Of a DNA stretch of 64,000 nt, positions 1-11,088 are shown piece after piece. The DNA comes from Sphagnum compactum (Eukaryota; Bryophyta; Sphagnopsida; Sphagnales): positions 8,180,875 through 8,244,874 of the forward strand of contig OZ234495.1 in the NCBI GenBank assembly GCA_965153455.1, read 5' to 3'. The position numbers and the translations under genes are program-made. How positions within the stretch are numbered: the stretch's first letter is position 1; every line of letters begins with the position of its first letter. Below the pieces are notes generated by a model, which worked only from the letters and a program-made list of their open reading frames with translations, did no database searches and was not told the origin of the DNA.

Positions 1-1555
1 AAAATGGACCACTTTGGAATGATAGTGGCAATTTTTCTTTGTAATGGTGTACATTGTGATTGTTAAAGCTTATTGTGTGTGTTAGAATTTTTCAATAGGG
101 CTTCATTTTAAAATTGTAAGCTTGAATATGTAAATGAGTCAATTGATTCTTTGCAAAATCACTAAATTAACAAAAGCTATAGACTTTTGAAATTAAAATT
201 ACAAGATGTCCACATGAAAAATTTAAGTTATTAGACTTTGATTAGGGTTAATGGTTGGATCTTAAACTTGTTAGGGACTTGGTTTTAATTAGATAATATA
301 ATATTGATTTTTTAAAAAAAAACAATTCCATCATATCATGTGATATATTGAATTATGGATTTTTGTTTAAGAGTGAAAATTAATTGTTTCTCAAAGTCCA
401 TAATACACTAAAAATGAAGTGATTCATCTTTAGATTCTTCACACATGCATACCTTTGTGACTTCTACATGCATTAATTTTTCAATGGAATAAGGACCTTC
501 AAACTAGTACCCATATGCTTGTGTCATGTTTTGACAAAATGAAAAAAACTTGCAAAATGGACTTTTAAAGGTCATTTTTCAAGCTTGATTTGGTCCACCT
601 TAAATCACATTGACCCATAATAATATGTTATTTGTGATAAAATAATCATCATAATACTGAATTTGCATTTAAAAAAAACATCTTGTTACAAAACATGTAA
701 TTTGTTATATAGATGATCAAAACTTATACACACAAATATTACCCCCCCCCCCCAAAAGAAAAAAAAGAAAGAAAAAAGAACATGCAACAAACCTTCATAC
801 ATATGACCACATGTGCACACACATGACTATCATATGTAATACATTTGAGTGAAGGTAAAATGGAAACAGTTTAGGTGTTCTATCCCAAATTTGGAATTGA
901 ATTGAAGAAATTTGGAATTCCTTTTGAATGGTTGTAGTGTAAGGAAATAATGGAAAAAGAAGTAAAACTATTGAAAAATAATAATTAAAAGATAGTTAAG
1001 AAAAAAATAACTATATGTATATTAAATAAGATTTTAAAAAAAGAAAGTATTTACTTAAGTTACAAAAACAAATCAAGTGTCAACATGATTTTTTTTTCGA
1101 AGGCCCAATATTTGTGCCCAATATTTGTGCCTTAGCCATGGGAAAAACATATCAAATGGATGCATGATAATTTTGTTGATATGTTTTATTGAATATGGGA
1201 AACAAAAAAAAACATATTAATAAAAAAATATTTTCACAAAATTTCACTAAAAGAAATCTTGTCCATTTCAACCGTGTGTTTGTAACTAGTGTGTGACTTA
1301 TGTCCAAATCAATTCATTTTGTAACTACACTTCTAATAATCTTACATGTCACCATTATTGCAAATGCTCATAGTCACATATGTGATTACATTACGATGGA
1401 TCCAAATTTGAATCGTACATGCGATTATAACTTGTGAATACCACAAGTTTAATGAAAATATTGATGAAAAGTGAACATATGTCATTTATTATTAGTGGCA
1501 TCTTGTCATAAATGCCAATGCCATGGAGTTCATTCATTTGAATGTTCTTTCACAT
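1..1555. other. AT-rich intergenic spacer
   Basis: No gene or recognisable element is visible. The stretch is strongly A+T rich with short homopolymers, including a C10 run near 743. The 13-base word CCCAATATTTGTG occurs twice in tandem at about 1105-1130. No open reading frame here looks like a protein. Confidence 0.6.
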
Positions 1556-1559
1556 ACTT

Positions 1560-1830
1560 AATTTTTAGTTTAGTTTTAATTCACTCTTAATTAATTTCTA
1601 GTTAATTTTTAGTTCGTTGACACTTAACTCTTAGTTCGTTTCCATTTGATTAATAATTCATTTTAGTTAAGTTCTAGTTAAGTTTGAAATAACTCCCAGT
1701 CAATTTTCAATCAACTTCGAGTTAATTCCCAGTTAATTCCTAATTAACTTTAATCAACTCTTAGTTAACTTTTAATTAAGTTCTAATTAAATTTCAATTA
1801 AATTTCAATTGACTTTAAATTAAAAAGGTT
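1560..1830. repeat. Degenerate tandem array of TTAGTTAA/TTAATT-type units
   Basis: Short units of roughly 18-22 bases, variations on TTTTAGTTAATTC and TTTAATTAACTC, follow each other about a dozen times with heavy divergence. A similar array of GAATTATAAATTAATC-like units lies at about 52130-52390, so this may be a recurrent satellite type in the spacer. No coding potential is seen. Confidence 0.5.
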
Positions 1831-2319
1831 CTTAAGAAGTTTTTTTACTCAATGCACACGTAGAAGTCTCTTTAAAAGCTTCCTTGAGCTAGGTCCCCAA
1901 AGGGATATAAATAAAAATATGACCTTTCATTTTTTTTAGTGTATTCAACATCAGTCTTAAGCACGATCTTGCACCATAGCCTTGTCATGTTCTTTTCATG
2001 TTCATGTTTACATATGTTAGCATAATAAAGATCAATTTTCATGTTTATTTTGCACATCTTGTGTTATTGTTCTTAGTTCATGTGTTCTTATTTTTGAATA
2101 ACATAATCTTGTCTTGTTCCTTGTTTGAAACTTAGATTTAAACAATTCCTTTAACCTTTGTTTTTGTGGGTTTTTATGTCCTTGACCCATCCATTGATGG
2201 TTGATACTAAAGTTTCTCTTATAATTATATTTACAATTATACATATATAATTAAATGACATGTGGCATCTAAATTACTATTGTAATTCAAAGTGTACAAG
2301 TCTATTTATTGGTTAATAA

Positions 2320-3110
2320 GTAGGTTAAATAGACCATTTATCTAGTTAGGTATGTAAGTAAACATTAAATGGTAGGTAGGTATGCCATATATTTAGCTAG
2401 ATCTAGGTAGGTAGGCCATTTACCTATCTATTGACCTACCCACCTACATACAAGCTATATACATATTACCCACCTTCCTGTTCACATAACTAATGTATGT
2501 AAGAAGATGTGAAATAAATAAGTTGAAAAAAATTATCACCATATAATGGTGTGGTGCAATGGTTAAAGACTTGGTTTTTCCTCATGGAGGTGAAGGGTTC
2601 AAGTCCCAATACTAACAACCTAGGGGCTAACTTAGCCTAGGCTAAGTAAGGTAGGATAGGCATCAAGTTATGTAGGTTAGTGTTAAAGGAGGAAAATAAT
2701 TTATTATTATTATAATTTTAATGTGAGTAATTTTTACTTTAAGTAAGGTTGACTTGCTTACCTATTTTCTTTTACTTCAAGGGGAAAAATAGTTGTAATA
2801 GTGGTTTGGGGAAAAAAATTTGGAGAAAATAATGGATTTGACCTTTTGGGTAGTTGTCATTTATCTTAATAGTGGTTGGCTACTCAATAGTGGTGGTGTG
2901 ACTTGGATAAGCTATTTTTCCATTAGACTTAATTTTACCTAAGTAGGTAGGTAGGTAGGTACTTACCTACCTTAATATGTTAGGCTAAATAGGTATGCAT
3001 ATTAAAGGCTAGGCTACAATAGGGTAAGCTAAGTTACAAGAAATACCTATTACCTACCTACCTATTATTTTACTTAAGTAGGTAGGTAATTAAGCTAGGC
3101 TAAGTAGTTA
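2320..3110. repeat. Dispersed (GGTA)n / (TACC)n microsatellite region
   Basis: Blocks of TAGGTAGGTAGG and its complement CCTACCTACC recur at 2330-2460, 2935-2975 and 3045-3100, with degenerate TAGGCTAAGTAG words between them. Both orientations occur within 800 bases, so the single strand could fold into hairpins. The block at 2541-2715 inside it looks like a SINE and is listed separately. Confidence 0.6.
2541..2715 (+). mobile_element. Candidate tRNA-derived SINE (pol III A and B boxes)
   Basis: A box-A-like stretch TGGTGCAATGGTTAAAG (about 2553-2569) is followed about 30 bases later by a perfect box B, GGTTCAAGTCC (2596-2606). This spacing and sequence are typical of the tRNA-related head of plant SINEs. 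It is not a functional tRNA gene, because I can fold no acceptor stem around it. The 3' body ends in an A/T-rich run with (TTA) repeats near 2700-2715. No target-site duplication was established, so the exact ends are uncertain. Confidence 0.45.
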
Positions 3111-3119
3111 GGACATTTG

Positions 3120-5047
3120 CCATCATCCAACTATCCATAAGGTAGTCACAAATATAATCACAAGTCAAATTCCACATGGAGTCCATGTCATACTCATGTT
3201 CATCCATGGTAGTGGATAATAAAATGGATTATAGTTGCAAAGGTTTGCAATCGCTAGTGTAACTTTCATGCCATGTGGTGTCTTTTGTGACTAGTTGTTC
3301 AATGCCACTTATTTTAGTTAACTACATCACTTCATAATCACAAATAACCATTATGACTAAAATGGAATTCTAAAGTGAGTCATTAATTTCCAAATATAAA
3401 AGTAAATAAATGAAAGTATTATCAAAACAGAACATTGGAATAAATTTTTTTGGACCAATGTTCTTGTGGCCACCATAGGAGATGAATATTAGGTGCCCAC
3501 CCAACATTTTTTGCAAAAACCATACATCTTTCCCAAGGATTGTCATTATATGAATTGATTTTTGATCTTACTAATGTTAAAAAATATTGCCTAACATATA
3601 CAACTTTATCCTACATTTGAACAAATATATTATATTTTTATTCACTTCTCTCCAACATGAAAAATTGTATCATTCTCATGTAAATATACAACCTTCGAAT
3701 ACAACTTTTCTCTAACAACATTATGAAGACATAATTATGACCATTACTTTCAGATGTATCACATTTTATATTATAGAAACAATAATATATCATGCATTAA
3801 TTGATGTGTACAAATTTATAAATTCATCCATATGTTTTAATCCATGATGATCATGGGTTAATGATGATGTATAAGAATCACTTGCACTCCGATTCTTTCA
3901 ACGCAAGAATACATAGTAACAACTTTTAATATTAATACACAAAAAGCAACACAAATTTTATGTGTGTACAAAACTCAACATTTGTATATGATTTTGCATT
4001 GTGTACAATGCATGAATCCGTTAGGAAAATCACCTACACCTACCAAAAAAAAAAACCTTGAATTTTTTTACACAATATGATTTCTTTACATGTTAACATT
4101 TTTTTATTGCAAGGTTGTTGGAAGGGGGGTGAGCCTACAACCTTCAAATAGTGTGAAACTAAGTTTAAATTCATAAATGTGCACAATGATCTCTAAGAAT
4201 CCAAGACGACCAATTTAAAAATGATTTACAAGACCCCTAATCATAAAGCCAATGAAGTCTTAACCCATTTATAACTTGAGTTCATAATAATAAAAACATT
4301 TACATTGTGTTGCTCTAATATAACCTAAGAGAATTCCATGCTTGCCAACAAGGGCTGGGTCTCACCACTTTTCAACCATTTGGCCCAGGTCAAAAATGGA
4401 AACATGAGAGAAAGACATGGCTTCATTTCTGCCTTTTGAGCTCAAAATGAATTATAAATTTTGGTTCCTTGATCGAACTTTCTAAACTCATTGGACAAGA
4501 TACTAGTCTTCAAGAAGGTGTGTTCAAACTTCAGTATCTATAAAGTGGCCTTTCTTTTATTGGTGAAAGCTCGCCCAAAAATAAACATTAAAAATATAAA
4601 ATTGAAAATGAGGTGATTTTGGGAAGTTTTAATTGTCAGAAGCCAGAGGGGGAAATATCAAATTAAAATTGTCCAATGTATATGTTTTAATTTTCAGTGT
4701 GTAGCAAAATATTATAAAAGGACAGTTACAGTTTTCTACATTTTTTGTTTATACCACAATACCTTGGCAGCTTCAACACATGTTTGTCAAATAATTGATT
4801 AATTTTGAATATTTCATCTTGAGATTCAAAATATTCTTGAAGACTCAATATTCTTCTTCCCAAAATTTTTTTTTTGGAGGGTAAAAGTCAAAATATCTAA
4901 AAATATATAATTAGTGTCTAAGCTGCCAAGTTAGCACTAGTATGATTTAGCTAAGTGTTTTTAGGGATGATCATCACTTTTTTTACATCTTCCTACGGAT
5001 CATTGCCACTTTGCGTAAAAGCAAAAATTCTTAAAAAAAACACTGGT
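3120..5047. other. AT-rich intergenic spacer
   Basis: No gene is visible. The stretch is low in complexity and has stops in all frames. At about 4960-4990 a TTAGGGATGATCATCAC stretch resembles one at about 6188-6205, which suggests an old dispersed repeat. Confidence 0.55.
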
Positions 5048-5592
5048 ATTACATATAGTAAAAGATGTCATGGTCGTTTTTTGTGAAGCTTTCCATCCAT
5101 CCATCTATCCTGTCATCCATCCATCCATCCGTCCCATCATCCATCCATGGATGGCATCACTGCAGCCCATGTGGTTAAGATTTTGCTGTAAGCATAGAAA
5201 TAGTCACATAATACAGCAGAGTTTTTTTTTTTTTTTTTGGCAATTTTTGTGATTAGTTATCCCACAAAGAGGATTTAACCAAATTAGGCTATAGACCATA
5301 TAAATGACAGTGAATAAAACACTTAAATATATTTATGCTTTATATGTATTTGACGAATTTAAATTGTTTTTTCTAAATTTAGCGATTAAGGCCATTCCTT
5401 TTCACAAAAAATGTTAGGATGTGTAGAAAAAATAAATTTCAGGTTAAAACAATGAAAATAAATTCCCCCAAAAAGAACCTAGCAATGTGGTATATAGAGA
5501 GGTTTTGGAAATGTAGTTTGTAGTTGTAATTTTTGTAATATGTACAGTCAAATACACACAAACCTGTGCATTAGGCACGGGGTTCAAACTAG
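5048..5592 (+). mobile_element. Non-autonomous Helitron-like element, copy 1
   Basis: The 3' end has the Helitron signature. A 7-bp stem, CCTGTGC-ATTAG-GCACGGG with one G-T wobble (5563-5581), lies seven bases before a terminal CTAG (5589-5592), which is followed by T. The 5' boundary is set only by comparison with the inverted copy at 32090-33053: both start with ATTACATATAGTAAA, and both then carry a (CCAT)n block, here 5086-5152. A canonical 5' TC is not seen. No Rep/helicase coding remains, so mobility would need an autonomous partner. Confidence 0.6.
5086..5152 (+). repeat. (CCAT)n microsatellite core of the Helitron-like element
   Basis: Imperfect CCATCCATCCAT runs are interrupted by CTATCCTGT and CGTCCCAT. 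The reverse complement of the same interrupted array lies at 32936-33000 in the second copy of the element, so the array appears to belong to the element rather than to the site. Confidence 0.7.
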
Positions 5593-5722
5593 TACACATA
5601 CATAGTAGATACCTTAGGCTCTCCCAAAAAGATTGTGAGTTACAGCAGGAATTTGCTGCTTGTCCTATGTGACCAAGTCATCACCTGCGGCATTGTGGAC
5701 GCTATTCTATTAATGTACTAAT

Positions 5723-6075
5723 GAGAACATCTCCAGTAGTGCTCAGTAGTTTCTTTCTGACCCCTCCATTGGAGTTGGATAAAGAAAACGTCAAAGTGTG
5801 CCAGTTTGGATCAGGAAAATGGCTTTGGCCTGGCATTTCTCAACAGTTTACTCTTCGGGCTCATAAGAGGCACGTCAAAACTGTGGACCTGCTAGAAAAG
5901 AGTACTAAATATGATATGATCTGACTGCGCCTTCTTATTTCTGATTGGCCATCATAATGATTGGGTCAAGGTGGTTTGCTATTAGTAGTCTCCCACCTAT
6001 TTGCACTCCCCGTTTTAGTTTCATGGATGGGGTTTTAAATTTAAAAATAACTAAACTTGGATGTGTGAAATTGGC
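5723..6075 (+). mobile_element. MITE of the GAGCATCTCC...TGCTCAGT family, degraded copy
   Basis: The left end reads GAGAACATCTCCAGTAGTGC. The internal body matches the copies at 44110, 44487, 48195 and 50005: CAAAGTGTGCC, TGATTGGC, GGTTTGCTATTAGTAGTC, CTCCCACCTATTTGC and CTAAACTTGGATGTG all recur. The right terminal repeat is missing or eroded. There is no coding capacity. Confidence 0.65.
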
Positions 6076-6303
6076 ACCAGCCTCTTTTTTTTTTTTTTTT
6101 CCCAGTATGACGCCAAAAATATCAAAAGATGATTAAAGTTTTGTGAACTTCACATGTGATTTATAGCCAGATTTGGCTAAATCTTCTTAGAGATGATCAT
6201 CACATTTTCTACACGATCATCACTTCGGCTTTAGAAGAAAATCATAATAAAGACACTAATAGACACCTTGTTCAGCAGCAAATTTTTCAGATTTATCTAT
6301 TCA

Positions 6304-6610
6304 GAGCATCTCCCCCCCCAAAGCAAACAAGTCCTTTATTTTAGAATAGAATACTGTTTAATGATCACTGTCCCCACCACAAATGTGGTAAAAGTCCCTT
6401 TAAACACTCAAAGACCATTTATATCTAAGTTACATCTGGACGAGTTTTAATAGTCACTGTCCAAATCCATAGTAGAAAAAAAAGCTTTTAAAGGGGTTGA
6501 AATGACCACTGCAAAGTGGACCATCAATACCAGAGAGCAGCAGGATTTGCACCAGTCTGGTGCGAATCCTAATGAAAAGGGGTGTTTGTGTGTGTGGGGT
6601 GGAGATGCTC
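6304..6610. mobile_element. Second MITE type with a GAGCATCTCC terminal inverted repeat
   Basis: GAGCATCTCC at 6304 and its inverse GGAGATGCTC at 6601-6610 bound a 307-bp segment. Its interior does not match the GAGCATCTCC-TGCTCAGT family, apart from a short CACCAGTCTGGTGC palindrome. A lone GGAGATGCTC end followed by TAA is also present near 10440-10453. A PIF/Harbinger relationship is plausible from the short terminal repeat but is not shown. Confidence 0.4.
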
Positions 6611-7025
6611 TCAGGTGTTTGAAACGTGGAATAAGAGGGGGGCCCTTGATCTTGAGTTTTAGAACTTTTAGATTGATGAGAGACCCTGGCAAACTCCACT
6701 AAACAAAGCACCCAGCTAAGGGGAGAAGAAGGAGCAAACAGAGAGCTTAAACTAGCCAAAGCAAAACTAGGTTCTAAAACAAGTACCTAAAAAAAATGTT
6801 GTGTAGGCAGGCAGCATCAGGATAGAAAGGTAATGCCAGACGTCTCTTCCCTCTTCTATTGCGCCCCGGTCCTCCAGGCAACGCAGTTGGACCCCGCTAC
6901 AAAAGGGCCTGAAAAAGTTTGTACCTTATATTAAGAAGATGAGACAGCTGCTGCTGCTGATGACAGAGATCGGTGCATTCTGGGTCACATGTGTACGTGT
7001 TGTTGAGCCGACGACGGTGGAGTAA

Positions 7026-7121
7026 ATGGCGATCCTCGCTTATGGCCTTGCAAGACGCGGCTTCAATGCCCTTTCTTTAGATCTGGTCCTTAATGGTTTT
7101 CCTCGCTATCATAGCCTCTAG
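7026..7121 (+). other. Short open frame in a GC-richer island, possible orphan first exon
   Basis: The island at about 6840-7260 is clearly richer in G+C and CpG than its surroundings. It contains an ATG frame of 31 codons with a basic, Arg/Leu-rich start (MAILAYGLARRGFNALSLDL), which would suit an organelle presequence. A GT follows AAT-G near 7096, so splicing is possible. No downstream exon was found, and no family is recognised. This may be a gene fragment or chance. Confidence 0.15.
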
Positions 7122-7352
7122 GTGCTTGCTTTTTCTCGTTTTTTCAACAAGAACGAAGCAAGTGCGTAGCAGCAGTTACCATTGCCATAGCTCCAGGGCG
7201 GATGGAGGATTCGGTCCAAAGCCTAGCCGCTAATTACGTCGTGAAATTCGTGTGAATATTGACTGCTTATTGCTCAAGATCAGTACCTGTTCACCTCTGC
7301 TATTAATTAGATGAGGTGCCTTCCAAGTTCAATTCTCTTTTTGTTTTTTGTA

Positions 7353-7660
7353 ATGAGCCACCAATTTGAGTTCGCCCATCACTAAAACAAAAATGAAACC
7401 ATGGAGGCTACCCAACATAGAAAGTAGAATTCCTTCCCTTTGGCCTACCTACATAGGTGAAAGGAGGACAACATTTGCCAAAGCATATGGGATTCAAGTG
7501 AGGTGCTATTGAGAACATTTTGGGGGAACTCATTGAGAACTTGAAACAAATATGGAAAATCTGATGGGAACCCATTGGGAACTTAAGTGGAACATAATGA
7601 GAACACATTGGGAACCAGGGTAAAATGGAAAAAAAACCTTTCCTCTCCCCCCTCCCCCCC
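7353..7660 (+). repeat. Dispersed repeat family GAGCCA...CCCATCAC, copy A
   Basis: The block GAGCCACCAATTTGAG...CGCCCATCAC (7355-7382) is followed by a body rich in GGGAACC and TTGAGAAC words. The same end and body occur inverted at 39860-40156 and directly at 51809-52110. It is probably a non-autonomous transposon, but no terminal inverted repeat pair was established. Confidence 0.45.
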
Positions 7661-10250
7661 AAACTTAAAAGGAGTAAAGGCAAGCCACCATGAGTGCATG
7701 CTTGGGCCTTCCCATTGGCTGCATGAAATTTCTCTTCCCATAAGAGTTCATCACTATTTTTGGCCCGGGCTAATGCCCCTTGCAAAGAACACCCTGCCTA
7801 TTGGGCATGTATGTATGTGTGTTTTTCTCTGTTTGTGTGCACAAGCCCCATCACCTTTGGTGAACCCGCACCTGGTACCAAGGATTTCTTTTTGCACCCG
7901 TGACAAGCAATTTGAAAGGGAAAAAAAAGGTTAAAAAAAATTATGCCTGTCAAAAGAAATGCAGTGAAAAAAAATTTTGTTTGAGTCACATGGAGAAGCA
8001 AAGTAGAAAATAGCTCATTCCATTTTTTTTAAGAAATGGTATACATGTCATTAGATGAGAGGTTAAAATGAACAAGGGGTATGTCATACGATGCCCTTGC
8101 AATTTACATTAGAAAGTATCTTAATGCAAAAGAAGAATTATGGGAATTCAAATATTTCACCACGCAAAAATATAATCTTAAAAAAAATCCTCTAAAAGAA
8201 ACCAAAATCCTTCAAGATATCATAACTCTATAACTAATCTCAAGTTTCAACACAAGCCAAAATATCATCTTTCAAAAATCCTCAAATAAAAATAGACCTA
8301 CTACCTAGGGGCCAAAATCCTTAAAGCTACTATACTCTATAATGAATCTAAACACAATATCCTTGCCTTGGTAGGCAAAGCCCAACAAACAGTTACATTG
8401 GTAAATTGGTACCTCAACTTTCATAGTGAGGTCATTTAAAAATTAAAGCATACATCAACTTGGGAACTGTCAGAATTGGACTTTGATTTAGTTTAATGAT
8501 TGAACATTTATAATGTTTAGAAACAACCCAAGTAAGGATTTTTGTTTGTTTTTATCATGCTATCAATTTAGGTGTTGCCAATTGAACCACCCAAGGCCTA
8601 AATGAGGCGAGGAAAACATATTTGTACTAAGTTATTAAGAAGTTATGAATTTTAAAAATCATTTTTTCTTATTCTTTAAACCTCAGCCTTCGATTCTCTT
8701 CTCTTGCATAGGTTTCCAGGAGCTTTTGAGCAAGTTGAACCAACACTTACACTAATACAAAAACCTTTGTACAGGAGGACTCCTAATTAGAGCCTATATT
8801 TAACTTAGGAAATGGTAATTTTGAACTCCAAAACTTTGATTTAGTTTAAGGATGGGATATTGATGATAGTTAGTAATAACCCAAAATGTTCTTGAGGTTT
8901 TTAAAAAGTTTAAATCAATTGTAAAAGGTGTAGTTGTTTGAATGGCTTACAAGGCATAATGTGGTGGTGGGTGTTTTGAATAACAAAATGCATGAAGAGG
9001 TGAGCATTTCATTTTTTTGAAATGCCCATTGTAATTTTTTTCTTATGATACCTAGAATACACCCACTAGGTATCACATAGACAAAAAGGGCAGTCATTTA
9101 TGTGTTGTGTAAGAACATATTCACTGTAAATCAACAAATTCTTAACCAAAATTTGTCAAGAAGTTTGTTAGACTTATGTCAATTTAAAATCGCCTCACTG
9201 CAATTGCATGTCACAAAGCATTGAACCCAACGATGATCAACAATGAAGTTACATATGATGTCATCTATGAGGACTTCTCCCCAAAGGAAGGAGCTTGTGG
9301 TTTTAACATGTCTTTCAAGAAGTTTGAAGCATGCATTTTTCTATAATAAAAGAAAAAAATCCAAACAATTGATAGCTAGCTCAAATGTTCACCACGCATG
9401 TTAAGACATAATCATTACCATAAGATCACTCAGGAATGCATTGTCTAGTCATGTCATGGAAGAAAGGATCTGACCGTCACCTAGAAAAGGAATGCACCAA
9501 AACAAACAAGCTCAAAAAAACAATTTATAAAATCACCATGTAAATATGAGGAGTTGTACATTGTCTTTTTCAATAACAACATTGCAAGTTGTGTTGGAAA
9601 CCAACTTGGGAAAAAAGTCTAAGATGTTCCTACGATCAAAACATGATTGTTAAACAAAAAATTGCTTCGAAAATTACACTAAAACAAGAAATGGGTATGG
9701 TCTATTTGTTTTTTTACACTTTTAAGGAAGCTGTGGTGTGGTATAGTATGTTGTTTGAACATATGAGGACATTGAGGAGATCCGTGCCAAAAATTGGAGT
9801 TGGCATAGAGTTTGAAATGACACTACTTAATGAATGTTTTTGGAACCAAGTTCAAATTACAAAACAAAAACCCTCAATTCAAATTCACAACCACATCAAC
9901 AACAACAACAATAGCTAACAACAACACCAAAGACTCAATTACTTATTCAATATTGAAAAAGAAATTGATTCAAAAGGCAATGACACTTAAATTACATGTA
10001 AACGATGCATGAGATGAACACCATGGCAAACCTTGAGCGAAGATAATTGACAACGAAATAATGTAAAAAATCTTTTAACCACAGAAAAAAGCTCAAAGAA
10101 TCTTAGATGAAAAGGGAGGGAAAAAATAAATCATAAACATTGAGCACGCGAACAAATAGTCAAAAACATGTGCAACCAAAGAAAAGAAGGAAATGAAAAA
10201 GAGCATATCATAACCAGAGCAACAAAGCCTGAAAGGTAAACTCGACAAAA
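7661..10250. other. Intergenic spacer
   Basis: No gene is recognised. The sequence is AT-rich with short open frames only. A frame at 9589-9918 has no recognisable motif and low-complexity Asn/Thr content at its end, and I do not call it a gene. Confidence 0.5.
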
Positions 10251-10255
10251 AAAAT

Positions 10256-10376
10256 TTGATGATCACACGGTTGCAATGAAAATTCAACAAAAAAGTAATT
10301 GGTGATCACAAGGTTGCAATGAGAACTCAACAAAAAATAAAATAAAATTGGTGATCACACTGTTGCAATGAGAAGC
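10256..10376 (+). repeat. Three-copy tandem repeat, unit about 43-53 bp
   Basis: The unit TTGGTGATCACA-GGTTGCAATGAGAA-TCAACAAAAAA is present three times in succession, with single substitutions and an expanded A/T tract in the second copy. TGATCA lies at the same place in each copy. It is about 0.7 kb upstream of the GTD-binding gene. Confidence 0.75.
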
Positions 10377-10640
10377 TCCCCCAATAAATTTTACATCAAA
10401 ATGCCCTTGACAAGGCTAGGCTGATAGGGTAGTGAGGGTGGAGATGCTCTAAAAAGTCTTTGGGGGCAGAGGCTTCAGCCTGGCCCACACCATTGGCGTG
10501 CTTGCTTTCTTTCTTTCTCTTGTTGGTGTTGCTAACATCGAAGAAGAAGACCAAGAAAGAAAGCTTCAACTGCAATTGGGTCGGTGGGATAGAATCCGTG
10601 CTGTGAGAAATTACAACATTAGTATTCTTTTTCTTCCGTG

Positions 10641-10643
<3 letters not shown>

Positions 10644-10682
<39 letters not shown>
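10644..10682 (+). repeat. (GT)n microsatellite
   Basis: An almost pure run of about 19 GT units lies 400 bp upstream of the GTD-binding gene's start. It is probably in its promoter or 5' UTR. Confidence 0.9.
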
Positions 10683-10685
<3 letters not shown>

Positions 10686-10971
10686 TGTGGGGACATGACC
10701 ATCTCATGTACTGAATTATAGTTTTTCCTTCGCTTTCCATGAGCAGAGCACGCACATCTATGAAGTGGGATGTCTATCAAGTGAAGACAACAATTTTGCG
10801 TTGCATTTTTGCTTTTGATATCGAAATCTGCTTTCTCGATTCGCCTACAGTTTGCCGCTGTTATGTGTTTTTGTGGGTTTTGAAGGCAATACTTAAGTTC
10901 AAGAGGAGGACAATACAGCAGGAAGAAGCTAGCTTCTCCTACTACTACTACGGTAATGGTAATGGTCGAGA

Positions 10972-10974
10972 GAA

Positions 10975-11025
<51 letters not shown>
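10972..11025 (+). repeat. (GA)n microsatellite in the presumed 5' UTR
   Basis: About 25 GA units end 64 bases before the ATG of the GTD-binding gene. GA tracts in plant 5' UTRs and promoters can bind GAGA-binding (BBR/BPC) factors; that role here is inference. Long reverse-strand frames over this stretch are artefacts of the repeat. Confidence 0.9.
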
Positions 11026-11027
<2 letters not shown>

Positions 11028-11088
11028 TTTTTTTCCCGTTGTTTCTTTGTCTGATTTTTGTTTCTGTTTGTGCTAAGTGAAAATTGCG

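Noticed and set aside
2541-2620. Functional tRNA gene
   Set aside because: A and B boxes are present, but the acceptor and anticodon stems do not fold.
9589-9918. 109-aa frame as a gene
   Set aside because: No motif, no splice context, and low-complexity Asn/Thr content at the end.
11077-11088. Longer N terminus of the GTD-binding protein starting at GTG 11077
   Set aside because: A plant nuclear gene should start at ATG. GTG 11077 directly follows an in-frame TAA at 11074, and ATG 11089 is the first ATG.
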